Part shown: positions 33,376 to 42,664 of the stretch, piece by piece | Layout of the letters: each line of letters begins with the position of its first letter | Position numbering within the stretch: position 1 is the first letter of the stretch | DNA from: Bradyrhizobium monzae | GTDB taxonomy: Bacteria; Pseudomonadota; Alphaproteobacteria; Rhizobiales; Xanthobacteraceae | Assembly: GCF_021458635.1 (NCBI RefSeq) | Contig: NZ_JAIRDQ010000001.1 | Span: 310,001 to 374,000 of the forward strand | DNA length: 64,000 nt | Direction: 5' to 3' | Position numbers and translations under genes: made by a program | Notes under the pieces: generated by a model | What the model was told of the DNA's origin: nothing | The model's database searches: none | The model's input: the letters and a program-made list of their open reading frames with translations, nothing else

Positions 33376-34644
33376 ATGAAGCGTCGTGAATTTCTGGTCG
33401 GGGCCGCGATGGTGGCCGGTACGATGGCGCGAAGCCGTGCCGGCGACGTCCCCGCCCCCTCCGCCGACGGGCTGCGACGCATCACTTCGTTCTTCGAAAG
33501 CGAGGTGACCACCGGCCGCTTGCCCGGGGCCACGATCCTGATCCAGCAGCACGGCAAGCCGGTCTATTTCAAGCTGTTCGGCGTGCGCGACGTCAGGACC
33601 CGGCTGTCTATGACGCCGGACACGATCTTCGCCATCCATTCCATGACCAAGCCGATCACCAGTGTGCTTGCGATGATGCTGATCGACGAGGGCAAGCTCG
33701 CGCTCACCGATCCCGTCGCGAAATACATCCCCCTCTTCGCCGGCACGAAAGTGGGGATGGAGATCACCAAGCCCGACGGCTCGATGGCGCTCGAAATGGT
33801 GCCGCCTGTCCATCCGGTAACGATCCGGGATTTGATGCGGCACACATCGGGCATCACCTACGACTATATCGGCGGCAAATGGGTCGAACTTGCCTACAAG
33901 TCGGCTCACATCTTCGAGGGCCCCTTCAATAACAGGGAATTCGCCGACCGCATCGCCAGGCTGCCGCTGGCACGACAGCCGGGCACACTGTGGCGCTACG
34001 GTCATTCCACTGACGTGCTCGGCAGTGTCATCGAGATCATCACCAAGCAAACGCTGTACGATGCACTGAAGCAGCGCATCTTCGATCCGCTCGGCATGAC
34101 CAGCACCAAATTCGTGCTGTCGACGCCGGACGAGATCGAACGCATGGCGCGGCCGCTGCCGAGCGACCCGATCCTGCTCGATGCCGAGCGCGAGCGTCTC
34201 GACCATCCGGAATGGCAATCCGGTGGCGGCGGCCTGCTCTCGACAATCACCGACTATCAGCGCTTTGCGCAAATGCTGCTCAACGGCGGTGAGTTCGACG
34301 GCAAGCGCTATCTCAGCCCGGCCGCCTTCAAGGAGATGACGACCGACCAGATCGGGCCGGGCTCCGGCGTTGAACGCGACTACTTCTATTTTCCTGGCGA
34401 CGGCTTCGGTTATGGCTATGGCCTCGCAGTACGCACCGATCCCGGCAACGCAAAGCCGCCGCCGGCAGGTTCGATCGGCGAGTTGAAATGGGACAGTGGC
34501 AGCGGCACCTATTTCGGCGTCGATCCCAAGCTCGACATGGTCTACGTCCTGATGCAGCAGACCCAGAACGAGCGTGGCCGCATCACGCCGGCGTTCAAGG
34601 CACTGGTCTACGATTGCTACCCCGAAGAGTTACGCCGCCCGTGA
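33376..34644 (+). CDS. Tat-exported serine hydrolase of the beta-lactamase fold
   Basis: 422 residues; the start is set by GAGGGAGGAAGCCCGG before the ATG. Twin-arginine signal MKRREFLVGAAMVAGTMARS. Active site: SMTK at 89-92 (SxxK), YGHS at 208-211 as the YxN variant (Tyr208). Helical landmarks GMTSTKFVLSTPDEIERMAR, WQSGGGGLLSTITDYQRFAQ and the C-terminal block GSGTYFGVDPKLDMVYVLMQ agree with the serine hydrolase / esterase EstB-like family. It is probably periplasmic. The gene overlaps the GGDEF-EAL gene by 15 bp tail to tail. Confidence 0.9.
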   Translation: MKRREFLVGAAMVAGTMARSRAGDVPAPSADGLRRITSFFESEVTTGRLPGATILIQQHGKPVYFKLFGVRDVRTRLSMTPDTIFAIHSMTKPITSVLAMMLIDEGKLALTDPVAKYIPLFAGTKVGMEITKPDGSMALEMVPPVHPVTIRDLMRHTSGITYDYIGGKWVELAYKSAHIFEGPFNNREFADRIARLPLARQPGTLWRYGHSTDVLGSVIEIITKQTLYDALKQRIFDPLGMTSTKFVLSTPDEIERMARPLPSDPILLDAERERLDHPEWQSGGGGLLSTITDYQRFAQMLLNGGEFDGKRYLSPAAFKEMTTDQIGPGSGVERDYFYFPGDGFGYGYGLAVRTDPGNAKPPPAGSIGELKWDSGSGTYFGVDPKLDMVYVLMQQTQNERGRITPAFKALVYDCYPEELRRP

Positions 34645-37092
34645 GGCGCGCTGGCCGAAATCGGCCAGCAGCTTTGCGATGTCGGCGGCGGGCCGCGCCG
34701 CGCTGAACAGAAAACCCTGCACCTCGTTGCAGCCTTCGGCGCGCAGCCAGTCGAGCTGATCCTCGGTCTCGACACCCTCCGCGGTCGTGGTGATGTTGAG
34801 GCTGCGCCCAAGCCCGGAGATCGCGCGCACGATCGCGCCGCAATCGGGCCTCAGTGCCAGATCCTCCACGAAGGAGCGGTCGATCTTGATCTTGTCGAAC
34901 GGGAAGCTACGGAGATAGCTGAGGCTGGAATAGCCGGTGCCGAAATCATCCATCGAAATGCTGACGCCGAGCTCGCGCAACTGATGCAGGATCGCGAGAT
35001 TGGCATCGGTCTCGGCCAGAAAGATCGACTCGGTGATTTCGATCTCGAGCCGCTTCGGCGACAGGCCGGATTGCGCTAAGGCCGAGATCACCACCTGAAC
35101 CAAGTTGCGGCTGCGGAATTGCGCCGGCGACAGATTGACCGCGACCTTGACGTCGGATGGCCACTTCACCGCTTCGGCGCAGGCCTCGCGCAGCACCCAT
35201 TCGCCGAGCAGGGTAATCAGGCCGATGTCCTCCGCCACCGGAATGAACTCCGCCGGCGAGATCATGCCCTTGTCAGGATGACGCCAGCGCAGCAGCGACT
35301 CGAAGCCGGAGATGCGGTCGGATGCGATCGACACCAGGGGCTGGTAGTGCAGCTCGAACTCGCCATTGGCAAACGCACGGCGCAAATCGAGCTCCATATC
35401 GCGTCGCTTCTGCGCCTGGAGGTCCATCTCGCGCTCGAAGAAATGATGCACGCAGCCGCCGTCGGATTTCGCCCGGTACAGCGCCATGTCGGCGTTGCGC
35501 ATCAACTCTTCTGAGGTCATGCCGTCGCCCGGCGACAGCGCAATGCCGATGCTGGCGCCGATCACCATCTCCTGGCCGTCGATGTCGTAGGGCGCTTTCA
35601 GCATGTCGATCAGCAGGGCTGCGCAGGCGCTGGCCTCGTTCGGCGAGACGTCGGCCGCCAGGATCACGGCGAACTCGTCACCTCCGAGACGCGCTGCGAG
35701 ATTGGCGCCGCGGACCGCGGTGGTGAGACGCTCGGCCACCTCCTTGAGCAGGCGGTCGCCCGCCGGATGTCCGAAGGAGTCGTTGATGTTCTTGAACAGG
35801 TCGAGGTCGATATAGAGCACACCGACGCGCTTGCCGATGGCCTGGTCGAGTGCCTGCTTCAAGCGCTCCTGGAAATATTCCCGGTTCGGCAGATCGGTGA
35901 GCCCGTCATGATGGGCCATGTGCGCGATCCGTGCCTCGGCCTTGCGCCGCTCGGTGATGTCGACCACCGCGACCAGATAGCCGTCGCGTTCGTCGAAGAC
36001 GACGCGGCGGCCGAAGGTCAGCACCTCGATCTCGCTGCCGTCGGCACGCAGATGCCGCCAGTTGCGCGAGGAATGATAGGCGTCGCCGACGCGCTCGAGC
36101 GCCTCGGCATGGCTGTCCCATTCGTCCTGCGGCCAGATCTCGGGCAATGTCATGCGCAGGAATGCCGTGCGACTGTAGCCGTAATGCTGGATCGCGGCGT
36201 CGTTGACGCCGAGGAACTGCTTGGTGTCGGCATCGAACACCCACATCGGCATCGGGTTGTTGTCGAACAGCAGGCGGAACGAGGCGTCGCGGCGCTTCAG
36301 CGCGGTGACATCCGAGATCGTCAGGGAGACGACGTCGGCGAAGGCGGTGGCGCTGAACCGGAGGTAACGGCCCTCGTGCTCGATCTCGAGCTGCTCGCCA
36401 CGGCCGCCGGAGACGGCTTTGAGCAGAAAATTCATGATCTCGGGTGAAGCCAGCAACATGCTGCTCTCACCGATCCGCCGCCACAGCAGGCTTCCGCCTG
36501 CGATCTGCAGCAGCAGACCGGCGCTCTTGTTGTGGTGCACGACCTGCAGATCGAACGGCGCACCGCTGGCGTCGCGCAGGGTCGCCAGCGACACCACCGC
36601 GTCATCAGTCGACGCGAAGATTGCGTCGAGCAGATTATATTGCGCGCCGCGTTCGTTGACGTAGGCGCCGACCAGCGTCGCGCCCCAGCGCGAGGCCGTG
36701 GGCAATGCCAGCACATCGTAGGTCCGGACCATGCCGTCGCGCACGCAATGAGCGCTGGCCTGGTGCGGCTGTCCGTTCTTGAGCGCGCTTGCCACCGCTT
36801 CCGACAGCGCGGTGGCGCAATCCGGCGACAGCTCGGCGACCGGAATGTCCCAACGCTCCTCGCCAAGCCATTTCTGCACGTAGCGTCCGCTGCGCGAGAG
36901 TTCGAGCGCGTCGTCCCCCTTGAGCAACGCGATATGGTCGGCGAGCCGTCCGAGGCTGCCGAGCATCACGTCCTCATAGCGCGGCAACCGGTCGCCCGGC
37001 TTCAACGCGGCACGCCATTTGCGCTGAAGCACCGGGATATCGTCAAACATTTCGGTGGCCGGTTTGCCCGGCATCTTCTTCGCGGCACTCAT
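34630..37092 (-). CDS. PAS-GGDEF-EAL cyclic di-GMP signalling protein
   Basis: 820 residues, no transmembrane helix. N-terminal PAS-like domains (about 140-270; then FRLLFDNNPMPMWVFDADTK to VAVVDITERRKAEARIAHMA, about 285-405). GGDEF domain with DGLTDLPNREYFQERL, IDLDLFKNINDSFGHPAGD and ARLGGDEFAVIL; the upstream RxxD inhibitory site reads RGAN, so product inhibition is probably lost. EAL domain with ESLLRW, AVNLSPAQF, IEITES, SMDDFGTGYSSL, DKIKIDRSF, AEGVET and EVQGFLFS: every catalytic residue is kept, so phosphodiesterase activity is likely; the GGDEF may be active or regulatory. It turns an intracellular signal into changes in c-di-GMP. Confidence 0.95.
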   Translation of the reverse strand: MSAAKKMPGKPATEMFDDIPVLQRKWRAALKPGDRLPRYEDVMLGSLGRLADHIALLKGDDALELSRSGRYVQKWLGEERWDIPVAELSPDCATALSEAVASALKNGQPHQASAHCVRDGMVRTYDVLALPTASRWGATLVGAYVNERGAQYNLLDAIFASTDDAVVSLATLRDASGAPFDLQVVHHNKSAGLLLQIAGGSLLWRRIGESSMLLASPEIMNFLLKAVSGGRGEQLEIEHEGRYLRFSATAFADVVSLTISDVTALKRRDASFRLLFDNNPMPMWVFDADTKQFLGVNDAAIQHYGYSRTAFLRMTLPEIWPQDEWDSHAEALERVGDAYHSSRNWRHLRADGSEIEVLTFGRRVVFDERDGYLVAVVDITERRKAEARIAHMAHHDGLTDLPNREYFQERLKQALDQAIGKRVGVLYIDLDLFKNINDSFGHPAGDRLLKEVAERLTTAVRGANLAARLGGDEFAVILAADVSPNEASACAALLIDMLKAPYDIDGQEMVIGASIGIALSPGDGMTSEELMRNADMALYRAKSDGGCVHHFFEREMDLQAQKRRDMELDLRRAFANGEFELHYQPLVSIASDRISGFESLLRWRHPDKGMISPAEFIPVAEDIGLITLLGEWVLREACAEAVKWPSDVKVAVNLSPAQFRSRNLVQVVISALAQSGLSPKRLEIEITESIFLAETDANLAILHQLRELGVSISMDDFGTGYSSLSYLRSFPFDKIKIDRSFVEDLALRPDCGAIVRAISGLGRSLNITTTAEGVETEDQLDWLRAEGCNEVQGFLFSAARPAADIAKLLADFGQRASRAA

Positions 37093-37286
37093 TGCAGTCC
37101 CCAACGCACTTTCCCCGCGCATCCAAATGCCGGCCCGCTTAATGGCGTGTAAAAGGGACGCAGGCGCGGTTCCCCTTGAGCGATTATGACAGTTTTAAGT
37201 CGCGCGTTGGTTAGTCGGCGTTAGAGACTATGACAGTCGTTTGAAAAAGCGATGTGTTGCTGTCGCCGTCATTGCGAGCGCGACTT

Positions 37287-37373
37287 GTAGGATGGGTAGA
37301 GCGAAGCGAAACCCGTCAACGGTTCTTCCGCGCGAAAACATGATGGGTTTCGCAAGTGCTCTACCCATCCTAC
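37287..37373. repeat. dispersed inverted repeat, GTAGGATGGGTAGAGC family
   Basis: Left arm GTAGGATGGGTAGAGCGAAG-CGAAACCC (37287-37314) is complementary to the right arm GGGTTTCGC-AAGT-GCTCTACCCATCCTAC (37345-37373). From memory this GTAGGATGGGTAGAGC...CCCATC form is a common repeat in Rhizobiales. Confidence 0.8.
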
Positions 37374-37420
37374 GCCGCTGGGCATGAGACCAGAGTTTTC
37401 GGCGCCAGCTGTTTCCACAG

Positions 37421-37505
37421 CGTCATTGCGCGCAGCGAAGCAATCCAGAATCTCTCCGCGGCGATACTCTGGATTGCTTCGTCGCAAGAGCTCCTCGCAA
37501 TGACG
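37421..37505. repeat. dispersed inverted repeat, GCAATGACG family
   Basis: CGTCATTGCGCGCAGCGAAG-CAATCC at the left and GGATTGCTTCGTCGCAAGAG-CTCCTCGCAATGACG at the right; same family as 17577-17646. The plus frame reads ...IARSEAIQNLS... and ...LAMTEQA..., a chance peptide often mis-annotated as protein. Confidence 0.75.
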
Positions 37506-38114
37506 GAGCAAGCAGACACATCTTCGCATCCTCGCGGCGCATCTCGCCCGAGCTTTGCTTCATCGCCTCACCCTCAATTGAAAGAGGGCGCAGGGAAGAC
37601 CGGGTGCCGGCTGGCACCCGCGGTCCACTGTGCGATGGTTGCGCTACAAGAATCTGCACAGCGGCATACAGGTGAAGCCTGAACATCCGGCCTTCCCTGC
37701 GCAGTGGTTTGACGGCTTATGTCGTGATCTCCCCGAGGAGCGATGCACTATTGCCCCCGTCGCCTTGCGGATGACCGATTACGCATGCCCGGTCGGGCCA
37801 CACGCATCACCACGAGACTTGGCGCACAGGCTCCGGGCGCCAGGACCACACGATTTTGCCGTACGCAGATCACACCGGTCGTGCGCGCGACGTTTTCGCT
37901 CACGGTTGCCCGCCCTGCAAAACCCTTCGCGCCGATGTGACCCACGTCCACCGCCGTCCGGCCCGCGTTCGTGACGATCGCGATACGCCCCTCTTCCTTG
38001 GGCCGGGTTGCGCGACACATACGCCGTTTCCGAATTTCGGTAAAGTGGAATATTTTTGACCGCGTGGATTGCCCCACCCCTAGCGTGTTTTGCCCGTCGG
38101 GCAACGCAAGGTCT
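37506..38114. repeat. gene-free composite repeat segment
   Basis: About 600 bp containing GAGGGCGCAGGGAAGACCGG, CACAGCGGCATACAGGTGAA and CCGGCCTTCCCTGCGCAGTG, phrases I remember from a composite element scattered through Bradyrhizobium and Rhodopseudomonas genomes. Frames open here (for example 37743-37940) have no signal, motif or ribosome site. GTGTTTTGCCCG at 38086-38097 also appears at 10831. Confidence 0.5.
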
Positions 38115-38151
38115 CGTAGCCCGGATGGTGCGAAGCGCAATCCGGGCTACG
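38115..38151. repeat. 12-bp inverted repeat CGTAGCCCGGAT
   Basis: CGTAGCCCGGAT (38115-38126) and ATCCGGGCTACG (38140-38151), perfect arms with a 13-base spacer, just downstream of the minus-strand small gene. Another known type of Rhizobiales palindrome; it may also act as a terminator. Confidence 0.75.
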
Positions 38152-38161
38152 AAGCGCGCCG

Positions 38162-38356
38162 CTAGTCCTCGCTCGCGGCCGCGGACCGATTGCGCAAATG
38201 GGCCTGCGACAACAGGAAGAACAGCGCCCGCTCGCCATAATATTTGGCGGACGGCCGCGTGCGCTCGAAGCCATCGGCAAATACCTTGCCGGACTGGTCA
38301 GAGACCTGCCACCGCCAACCGAACCGTTTGCGCCTGGTAAGGATCACTTCGAACAT
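38162..38356 (-). CDS. 64-residue conserved small protein
   Basis: MFEVILTRRKRFGWRWQVSD, QSGKVFADGFERTRPSAKYY and GERALFFLLSQAHLRNRSAA. The pattern of a short beta-rich basic protein, without signal peptide, resembles small Bradyrhizobium proteins of about 65 residues carrying a W-R-W-x-V sequence. The ATG at 38356 is the best start; a longer frame to 38410 lacks a ribosome site. It sits at the edge of the repeat island. Confidence 0.6.
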   Translation of the reverse strand: MFEVILTRRKRFGWRWQVSDQSGKVFADGFERTRPSAKYYGERALFFLLSQAHLRNRSAAASED

Positions 38357-38803
38357 GCCGACGCGCTTGGTCCCCTGCTCCTTGCCGGTCGCGCAGCACC
38401 AAGGCTGCACCGGCCTCCCCCATTGGACGGATGTCCGACATATAACCCAGCAGGATGGAAAGCGAATTAAATTGAATATCGGAAATACGTATCTTGCACC
38501 GGTTATGACGAAGTCGCACCTCGTCGGGAATAAGCCGATGCCGCCGGTGTTTTTGAATCCCTCGGCGGCGGAGTTTGGTAGCGCTTACAGCGATACACAG
38601 GACGGAAATGTCCGGTAAGCGAACACTCACCGGACATTCACAACACCGGCGTCACTTTCCGCGCTGTCGCGATCTCGCCGCGCAGATTCGCCTGATTGCT
38701 CTTGCGTGCGCTGGATGAGAAGCGCGCTCCGCTCTCGTGCCCCGGACGCAGCGCAACGCGCGTGAACGCGCTGATGATGCCGGACCGCGTCCGGCACACG
38801 AAA
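38357..38803. other. intergenic region with a terminator-like hairpin
   Basis: No supported gene. A perfect 10-bp inverted repeat AATGTCCGGT (38607-38616) / ACCGGACATT (38629-38638) probably ends the minus-strand transcript of the 38804-39877 gene. The stretch 38720-38800 (CTCGTGCCCCGGACGCAGCG) resembles a repeat of the chromosome. Confidence 0.5.
38607..38638 (-). terminator. candidate terminator hairpin
   Basis: Perfect 10-bp arms with a 12-nt loop. On the minus strand the stem is followed by TCCGTCC rather than a T-run, so efficiency is uncertain. Confidence 0.4.
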
Positions 38804-39877
38804 CTAGCGCGCGACGACTTCGACTTCGCCGTCGACACCGTTCACGACGTTGAAGCCGCGCTCGTAGACCTTGCCTTCGTTCTTGGCGATGGCGCGGTAT
38901 TCGCCTTCGGAGAGCACGACGCGCGGGAAGGCGCCGATCGATTCCTTGATCACGTCGCCGCCGGGCGTCAGCACCGACCAGGCGGTGTTGGCGAGCGCCT
39001 CGCCGCCCTTGTCGCTGACGAGCTTGAGCGTGATCACGGCGGCGCGGTGGGTGATGGTGACGTCGGTGAGCTTGCCGGCCTGAACGCGGATGTCCGAGCG
39101 CACCACGGAGTTGGCGTCGCCGTAATTGGAGATGATGTAGTAGGTGCCCTCCGGCAGCAGCACGACGTCGCCGGCGGCGACGTTCGGCACCAGCGAAGCG
39201 CGCTCGCCGGATTCGAACTGGCTGCCCTTGTAGATCGCAAACGAGATCTGGTTCAGCGGAATGCGGCTGGTGCCGACGCGGCCTTCGATGCGCAAGCCCC
39301 CGGCCGGCAGCACGAAGGATTCGCGGTCGGTCTCGGCTTTCAGGCTGACGGTGCGCACCGCACTGACGAGGCCGAAGGCGACGTGCACGACGTAATTGCC
39401 CGGCGGCAGCACGATGTTGGGCGTAGCGCTGCGATCCTCGCGGATCAGCTTGAAGGTGCCGTTCTCGTCGGGACGATCGGCAAACACCCGCCACACCAGG
39501 CCGCTGGTGATCGCAGGCGTGTCCTTGCCGTATTTCGCAGTCAGCGACAGCACAGCCTGCCCGGGGGCGGCCGCGTTGAGAGGTGCTGCCGGCGGAACGT
39601 TCGTCACGGCGGGCGGCATGCTGGGTGTGTTCGGCTGCGTCAGGGTCGGCGGCAAGCTCGGAGGCGGACCCGCGCCCGGACCGGAGGGCGGCGCCAGGCT
39701 GACCGCGCCGCCGGGATCGGGCACCGAAGCCGGGGGCACCGGCGGCGGCCGATCCGAGAAAAGCTGGGCCTGTGCGGCATTCTGGCCGAGGCCAATGAGG
39801 CACGCGGCAAGGACAAGCGCCGGCAGCAGCCTGCCGCCGCGCCGCCATCCGATGATGCCGTCACCCCCGAGAGTCAT
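38804..39877 (-). CDS. exported protein with proline-rich linker and beta-sandwich-like repeats
   Basis: 357 residues. Signal segment GRLLPALVLAACLIGLGQNA-AQAQ, a Pro-rich linker (residues about 42-100) and then repeated beta units: NIVLPPGNYVVHVAFGLVSA, GDVVLLPEGTYYIISNYGDA and RVVLSEGEYRAIAKNEGKVY, each with a [PE]GxY element as in surface carbohydrate-binding or transthyretin-like sandwich domains. It could bind cell-wall or envelope components. I do not recognise a named family. Confidence 0.78.
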   Translation of the reverse strand: MTLGGDGIIGWRRGGRLLPALVLAACLIGLGQNAAQAQLFSDRPPPVPPASVPDPGGAVSLAPPSGPGAGPPPSLPPTLTQPNTPSMPPAVTNVPPAAPLNAAAPGQAVLSLTAKYGKDTPAITSGLVWRVFADRPDENGTFKLIREDRSATPNIVLPPGNYVVHVAFGLVSAVRTVSLKAETDRESFVLPAGGLRIEGRVGTSRIPLNQISFAIYKGSQFESGERASLVPNVAAGDVVLLPEGTYYIISNYGDANSVVRSDIRVQAGKLTDVTITHRAAVITLKLVSDKGGEALANTAWSVLTPGGDVIKESIGAFPRVVLSEGEYRAIAKNEGKVYERGFNVVNGVDGEVEVVAR

Positions 39878-40119
39878 GCCCTCTGCTTTTCACCGAAAAC
39901 GCGGCAAATTCAAGCCTCTGAAACCCCAAGAAATACGGTCCGGGCAGTTCTATGGAACCGGTTTGACGCTTGGGTGATTACATCAAAGGCAACCGGCTCC
40001 CGCCATACTCCTGCCCCCTGCGTCCCGAACGCTATAAACCAAGCTTTGCCGTCGTTCTGGCGAAGCGGAAGCGCGGCGCCTACTCTGGAGTGAGGACGGC
40101 CCGGAGTAGGAGAGTTTCG

Positions 40120-41148
40120 GTGCTGGATATCTTGAAGGGTCGCGGCGTGAAGGGCGCGAACGGAGAAAAAGTCGGCCTCGGCAGCATCCGCCGGCCCGTG
40201 ATCGGCCTGGCGCTGGGCGGCGGCGCGGCGCGCGGCTTTGCCCATATCGGTATCATGAGGACGCTGCTGGCCAACGGCATCGTGCCCGATGTCGTGGTCG
40301 GAACCTCAATCGGCGCGGTGGTCGGCGGCCTTCATGCGGCCGGTCGTCTCGATACGCTCGAAGAGTGGGGCCGCAGCCTGCAAGGCATGCGCAACATCCT
40401 CGGCTATCTCGACATCCGTCTCGACGGCTCCGGCCTGATCGGCGGCGAGAAGCTCGCCATCCGGCTCGAGGAGGCGGTGGGCCAGACCCTGATCGAAGAC
40501 CTTCCGATCAAGTTCGCAAGCGTCGCGACCGAGGTCCGCACCGGCCACGAAATCTGGCTGACGCACGGCCGTGTCGTCGAGGCGATGCGCGCCTCGTATG
40601 CCCTGCCCGGCATCTTTTCGCCGGTGATGATCGGCGATCGCTGGCTGGTCGACGGTGCGCTGGTGAACCCGGTGCCGGTTTCGGCGGCGCGGGCGCTCGG
40701 GGCCGAAATCGTCATCGCCGTCAATCTGTCCACCGACGTCTTCACCCATTCGACGACAATCTATCAGCACGGTGCGAGGCCCGCGCCGGCTGCCCAAGCC
40801 ATTGCGGAGACTCCGGCCAAGCGGCGCTTTCCGCGCTTCTTCTCGCCGGAGAAAACCGTCAAGCGCGAGTTCTTCGGCAGCGCAGGACGTCCCGGCATCT
40901 CCTCGGTGATGATCGACGCCTTCAACATCATGCAGGACCGCATCACCCGCGCGCGGCTCGCCGGCGATCCGCCGGACCTCCTGATCACGCCACGGGTCGG
41001 CCAGTTCGGCTGGTTCGACTTCCATCGGGCCGAGGACCTGATCGCGCACGGCACCCGTGCCGCCGAGCGCGCGCTGGAGTCGATCCAGGAAACGATCGAC
41101 GTGCTGGCGCCGACGGCCGAAGGCGCCACGCCGAAAGCGGTAGAGTAA
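40120..41148 (+). CDS. patatin-like phospholipase (NTE family)
   Basis: 342 residues from the GTG at 40120, with AGGAGA upstream. Catalytic dyad: oxyanion hole GLALGGGAARGFAHIG, nucleophile elbow GTSIGAVVGG (Ser in GxSxG) and aspartate in LVDGALVNPVPV (DGA/G). This matches the short single-domain bacterial NTE-type patatins, which hydrolyse phospholipids or other acyl esters. No signal peptide. The basic segment PAKRRFPRFFSPEKTVKREF may bind membranes. The convergent CBS gene lies 19 bp downstream. Confidence 0.93.
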   Translation: MLDILKGRGVKGANGEKVGLGSIRRPVIGLALGGGAARGFAHIGIMRTLLANGIVPDVVVGTSIGAVVGGLHAAGRLDTLEEWGRSLQGMRNILGYLDIRLDGSGLIGGEKLAIRLEEAVGQTLIEDLPIKFASVATEVRTGHEIWLTHGRVVEAMRASYALPGIFSPVMIGDRWLVDGALVNPVPVSAARALGAEIVIAVNLSTDVFTHSTTIYQHGARPAPAAQAIAETPAKRRFPRFFSPEKTVKREFFGSAGRPGISSVMIDAFNIMQDRITRARLAGDPPDLLITPRVGQFGWFDFHRAEDLIAHGTRAAERALESIQETIDVLAPTAEGATPKAVE

Positions 41149-41167
41149 GCCTGGCGAATAAGCCGGC

Positions 41168-41596
41168 TCAGGCCGTCTTGATGTAGTCGCGCAGGGCTTC
41201 CTGCTCGGACTCGTATTCCTGGACCCGGCGCTTGACGATGTCGCCGATCGAGATCAGCCCGACCACCTTGCTGTTATCCAGCACCGGGAGATGGCGGAAC
41301 TTGCCCGTGGTCATCATCTCCATGAGCTCGGCGACGGTGTCGGTCTCCCTGCAGGTCACGACCTTGCGGGTCATGACCTGAGACACCGGCTCTTCCAGCA
41401 CACCGGCACCGCGCTCGCCGAGCACGCGGACGATGTCGCGCTCGGACAGGATGCCCTCGAGCCGGCTCTGGTCCATGACCAGCACCGCGCCGATCTTCTT
41501 CTCGGCGAGCAGCTTGACCGCGGCAGCCAGCTTGGCGTCGGGCGCGACGCTCATGATCTGGTGGCCCTTGGTATTGAGGATGGAACGTACCGTCAT
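41168..41596 (-). CDS. tandem CBS-domain protein
   Basis: 142 residues from the ATG at 41596, preceded by CACGGAGGCGACA. Two CBS motifs form a Bateman module: residues 1-65 (VRSILNTKGHQIMSVAPDAK, KKIGAVLVMDQSRLEGILSE) and 68-130 (VSQVMTRKVVTCRETDTVAE, KFRHLPVLDNSKVVGLISIG). Stand-alone modules of this type bind adenosine nucleotides and are thought to sense energy state, possibly through partner enzymes. No partner is adjacent other than the patatin gene in convergent orientation. Confidence 0.92.
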   Translation of the reverse strand: MTVRSILNTKGHQIMSVAPDAKLAAAVKLLAEKKIGAVLVMDQSRLEGILSERDIVRVLGERGAGVLEEPVSQVMTRKVVTCRETDTVAELMEMMTTGKFRHLPVLDNSKVVGLISIGDIVKRRVQEYESEQEALRDYIKTA

Positions 41597-41783
41597 TGTC
41601 GCCTCCGTGAATCGGACCCGTCCGCTTTGCACGGTCCGGACTTGTTCGCGAGTCTTCAACTAACAGTTTCGGCGCCGGTTCACCTTCAGGCGCTTTGCGA
41701 AGCGCAGCTTCTAGGAGCTTGCTGCTTCGGAACATTCTTCCCGCGAATGATGGATGAATTCGGGCCGTGCCGCAAGCGCCGCT

Positions 41784-42593
41784 TCAAATACCGTTTGAAA
41801 TGTCCTGTGATGACGCATCCGCAGCATCATCGTTTCGCGGGCGCGGCACGGGGTCGAACAGCGCGAACAGCAGCAGCCCTGCGAAGAAGCCGCCGATATG
41901 CGCTTCCCAAGCGACACCCGCGCTGTCGCTTTCGACGCCGATGGCACCGACGCCGAAGATGATGTTGAGGGCGAACCACACGGCCAGGAAGCCGACGATG
42001 CGCCGGTCGCGCAGTGCCTGCAACAGCGGCAGCGCCGGAACTCTGGCGGCGGTATCGGCGTCCGAACGGCTGAACGACAGGAAGCTGCCGCGCACGAAGG
42101 CGAACCGGATCGCAGCGGCCATCGCGCCCGACACCGAGGCCGAGGCGCCGATCATCGGCACCACCGCGTGCTCGTGGGTGACGAGATGGGCGAGCGCACC
42201 GGCGGCGGCCGTCACCGCCAGGAACACGAAGAAGCGCACCGCGCCAAAGCGCCGCGCCAGCGCGCTGCCGAACGGCAGCAGCCACAGCACGTTGAAGGCG
42301 AGATGGGTGAGATTGGCATGCAGCAGCGAATAGGTGACGAAGGTCCAGACCTTGGCACCGGCGCCACCCTCGAATTGCAAATTGACGAGCGAGGAATCGT
42401 AGCGCTTCGGGATGAAGCCGAAGACGTCGATGGTCCAGTTCTCCAGCTCCGGCGGCAGCAGCACCCGCAGATGGATCGCCGCCAGCAGGACGACATAGGC
42501 CGTCAGCGGCAACGGCAGCGTGAGGATCGGCTCGCGCGGGGCCTCTTCGACGACGGCCGGCTGGTCTGACGGTGGTTGTGGCGGGGAATCCAA
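41784..42593 (-). CDS. rhomboid-family intramembrane serine protease
   Basis: 269 residues from the TTG at 42593 (the only plausible start). Six or seven helices with the rhomboid signature: THLAFNVLWLLPFGSALARR (oxyanion Asn), MIGASASVSGAMAAAIRFAF with the catalytic Ser151 in GASA, and EAHIGGFFAGLLLFALFDPV with the catalytic His near residue 235. The N-terminal cytoplasmic tail is Pro/Glu-rich. It cleaves transmembrane segments of unknown client proteins. The candidate small RNA lies immediately upstream on the same strand. Confidence 0.92.
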   Translation of the reverse strand: MDSPPQPPSDQPAVVEEAPREPILTLPLPLTAYVVLLAAIHLRVLLPPELENWTIDVFGFIPKRYDSSLVNLQFEGGAGAKVWTFVTYSLLHANLTHLAFNVLWLLPFGSALARRFGAVRFFVFLAVTAAAGALAHLVTHEHAVVPMIGASASVSGAMAAAIRFAFVRGSFLSFSRSDADTAARVPALPLLQALRDRRIVGFLAVWFALNIIFGVGAIGVESDSAGVAWEAHIGGFFAGLLLFALFDPVPRPRNDDAADASSQDISNGI

Positions 42594-42664
42594 GGCGGTT
42601 CGCTTTCAGGCGCGATCGAAGCAGCAGCTTGGAGATAGTCGCCTTTACCGGCCTTGCGCAAGTG

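Noticed and set aside
29209..34272. A 1687-residue open frame on the minus strand running across thrS, the nitroreductase and the second serine hydrolase
   Set aside because: It is real only in its last 390 residues (the MFS transporter). The rest is antisense to well supported genes; high GC content leaves antisense frames open by chance.
37356..37682. Plus-strand frame in the repeat island (contains IARSEAIQ and LAMTEQ)
   Set aside because: The peptide comes from translation of dispersed inverted repeats and is a known mis-annotation type.
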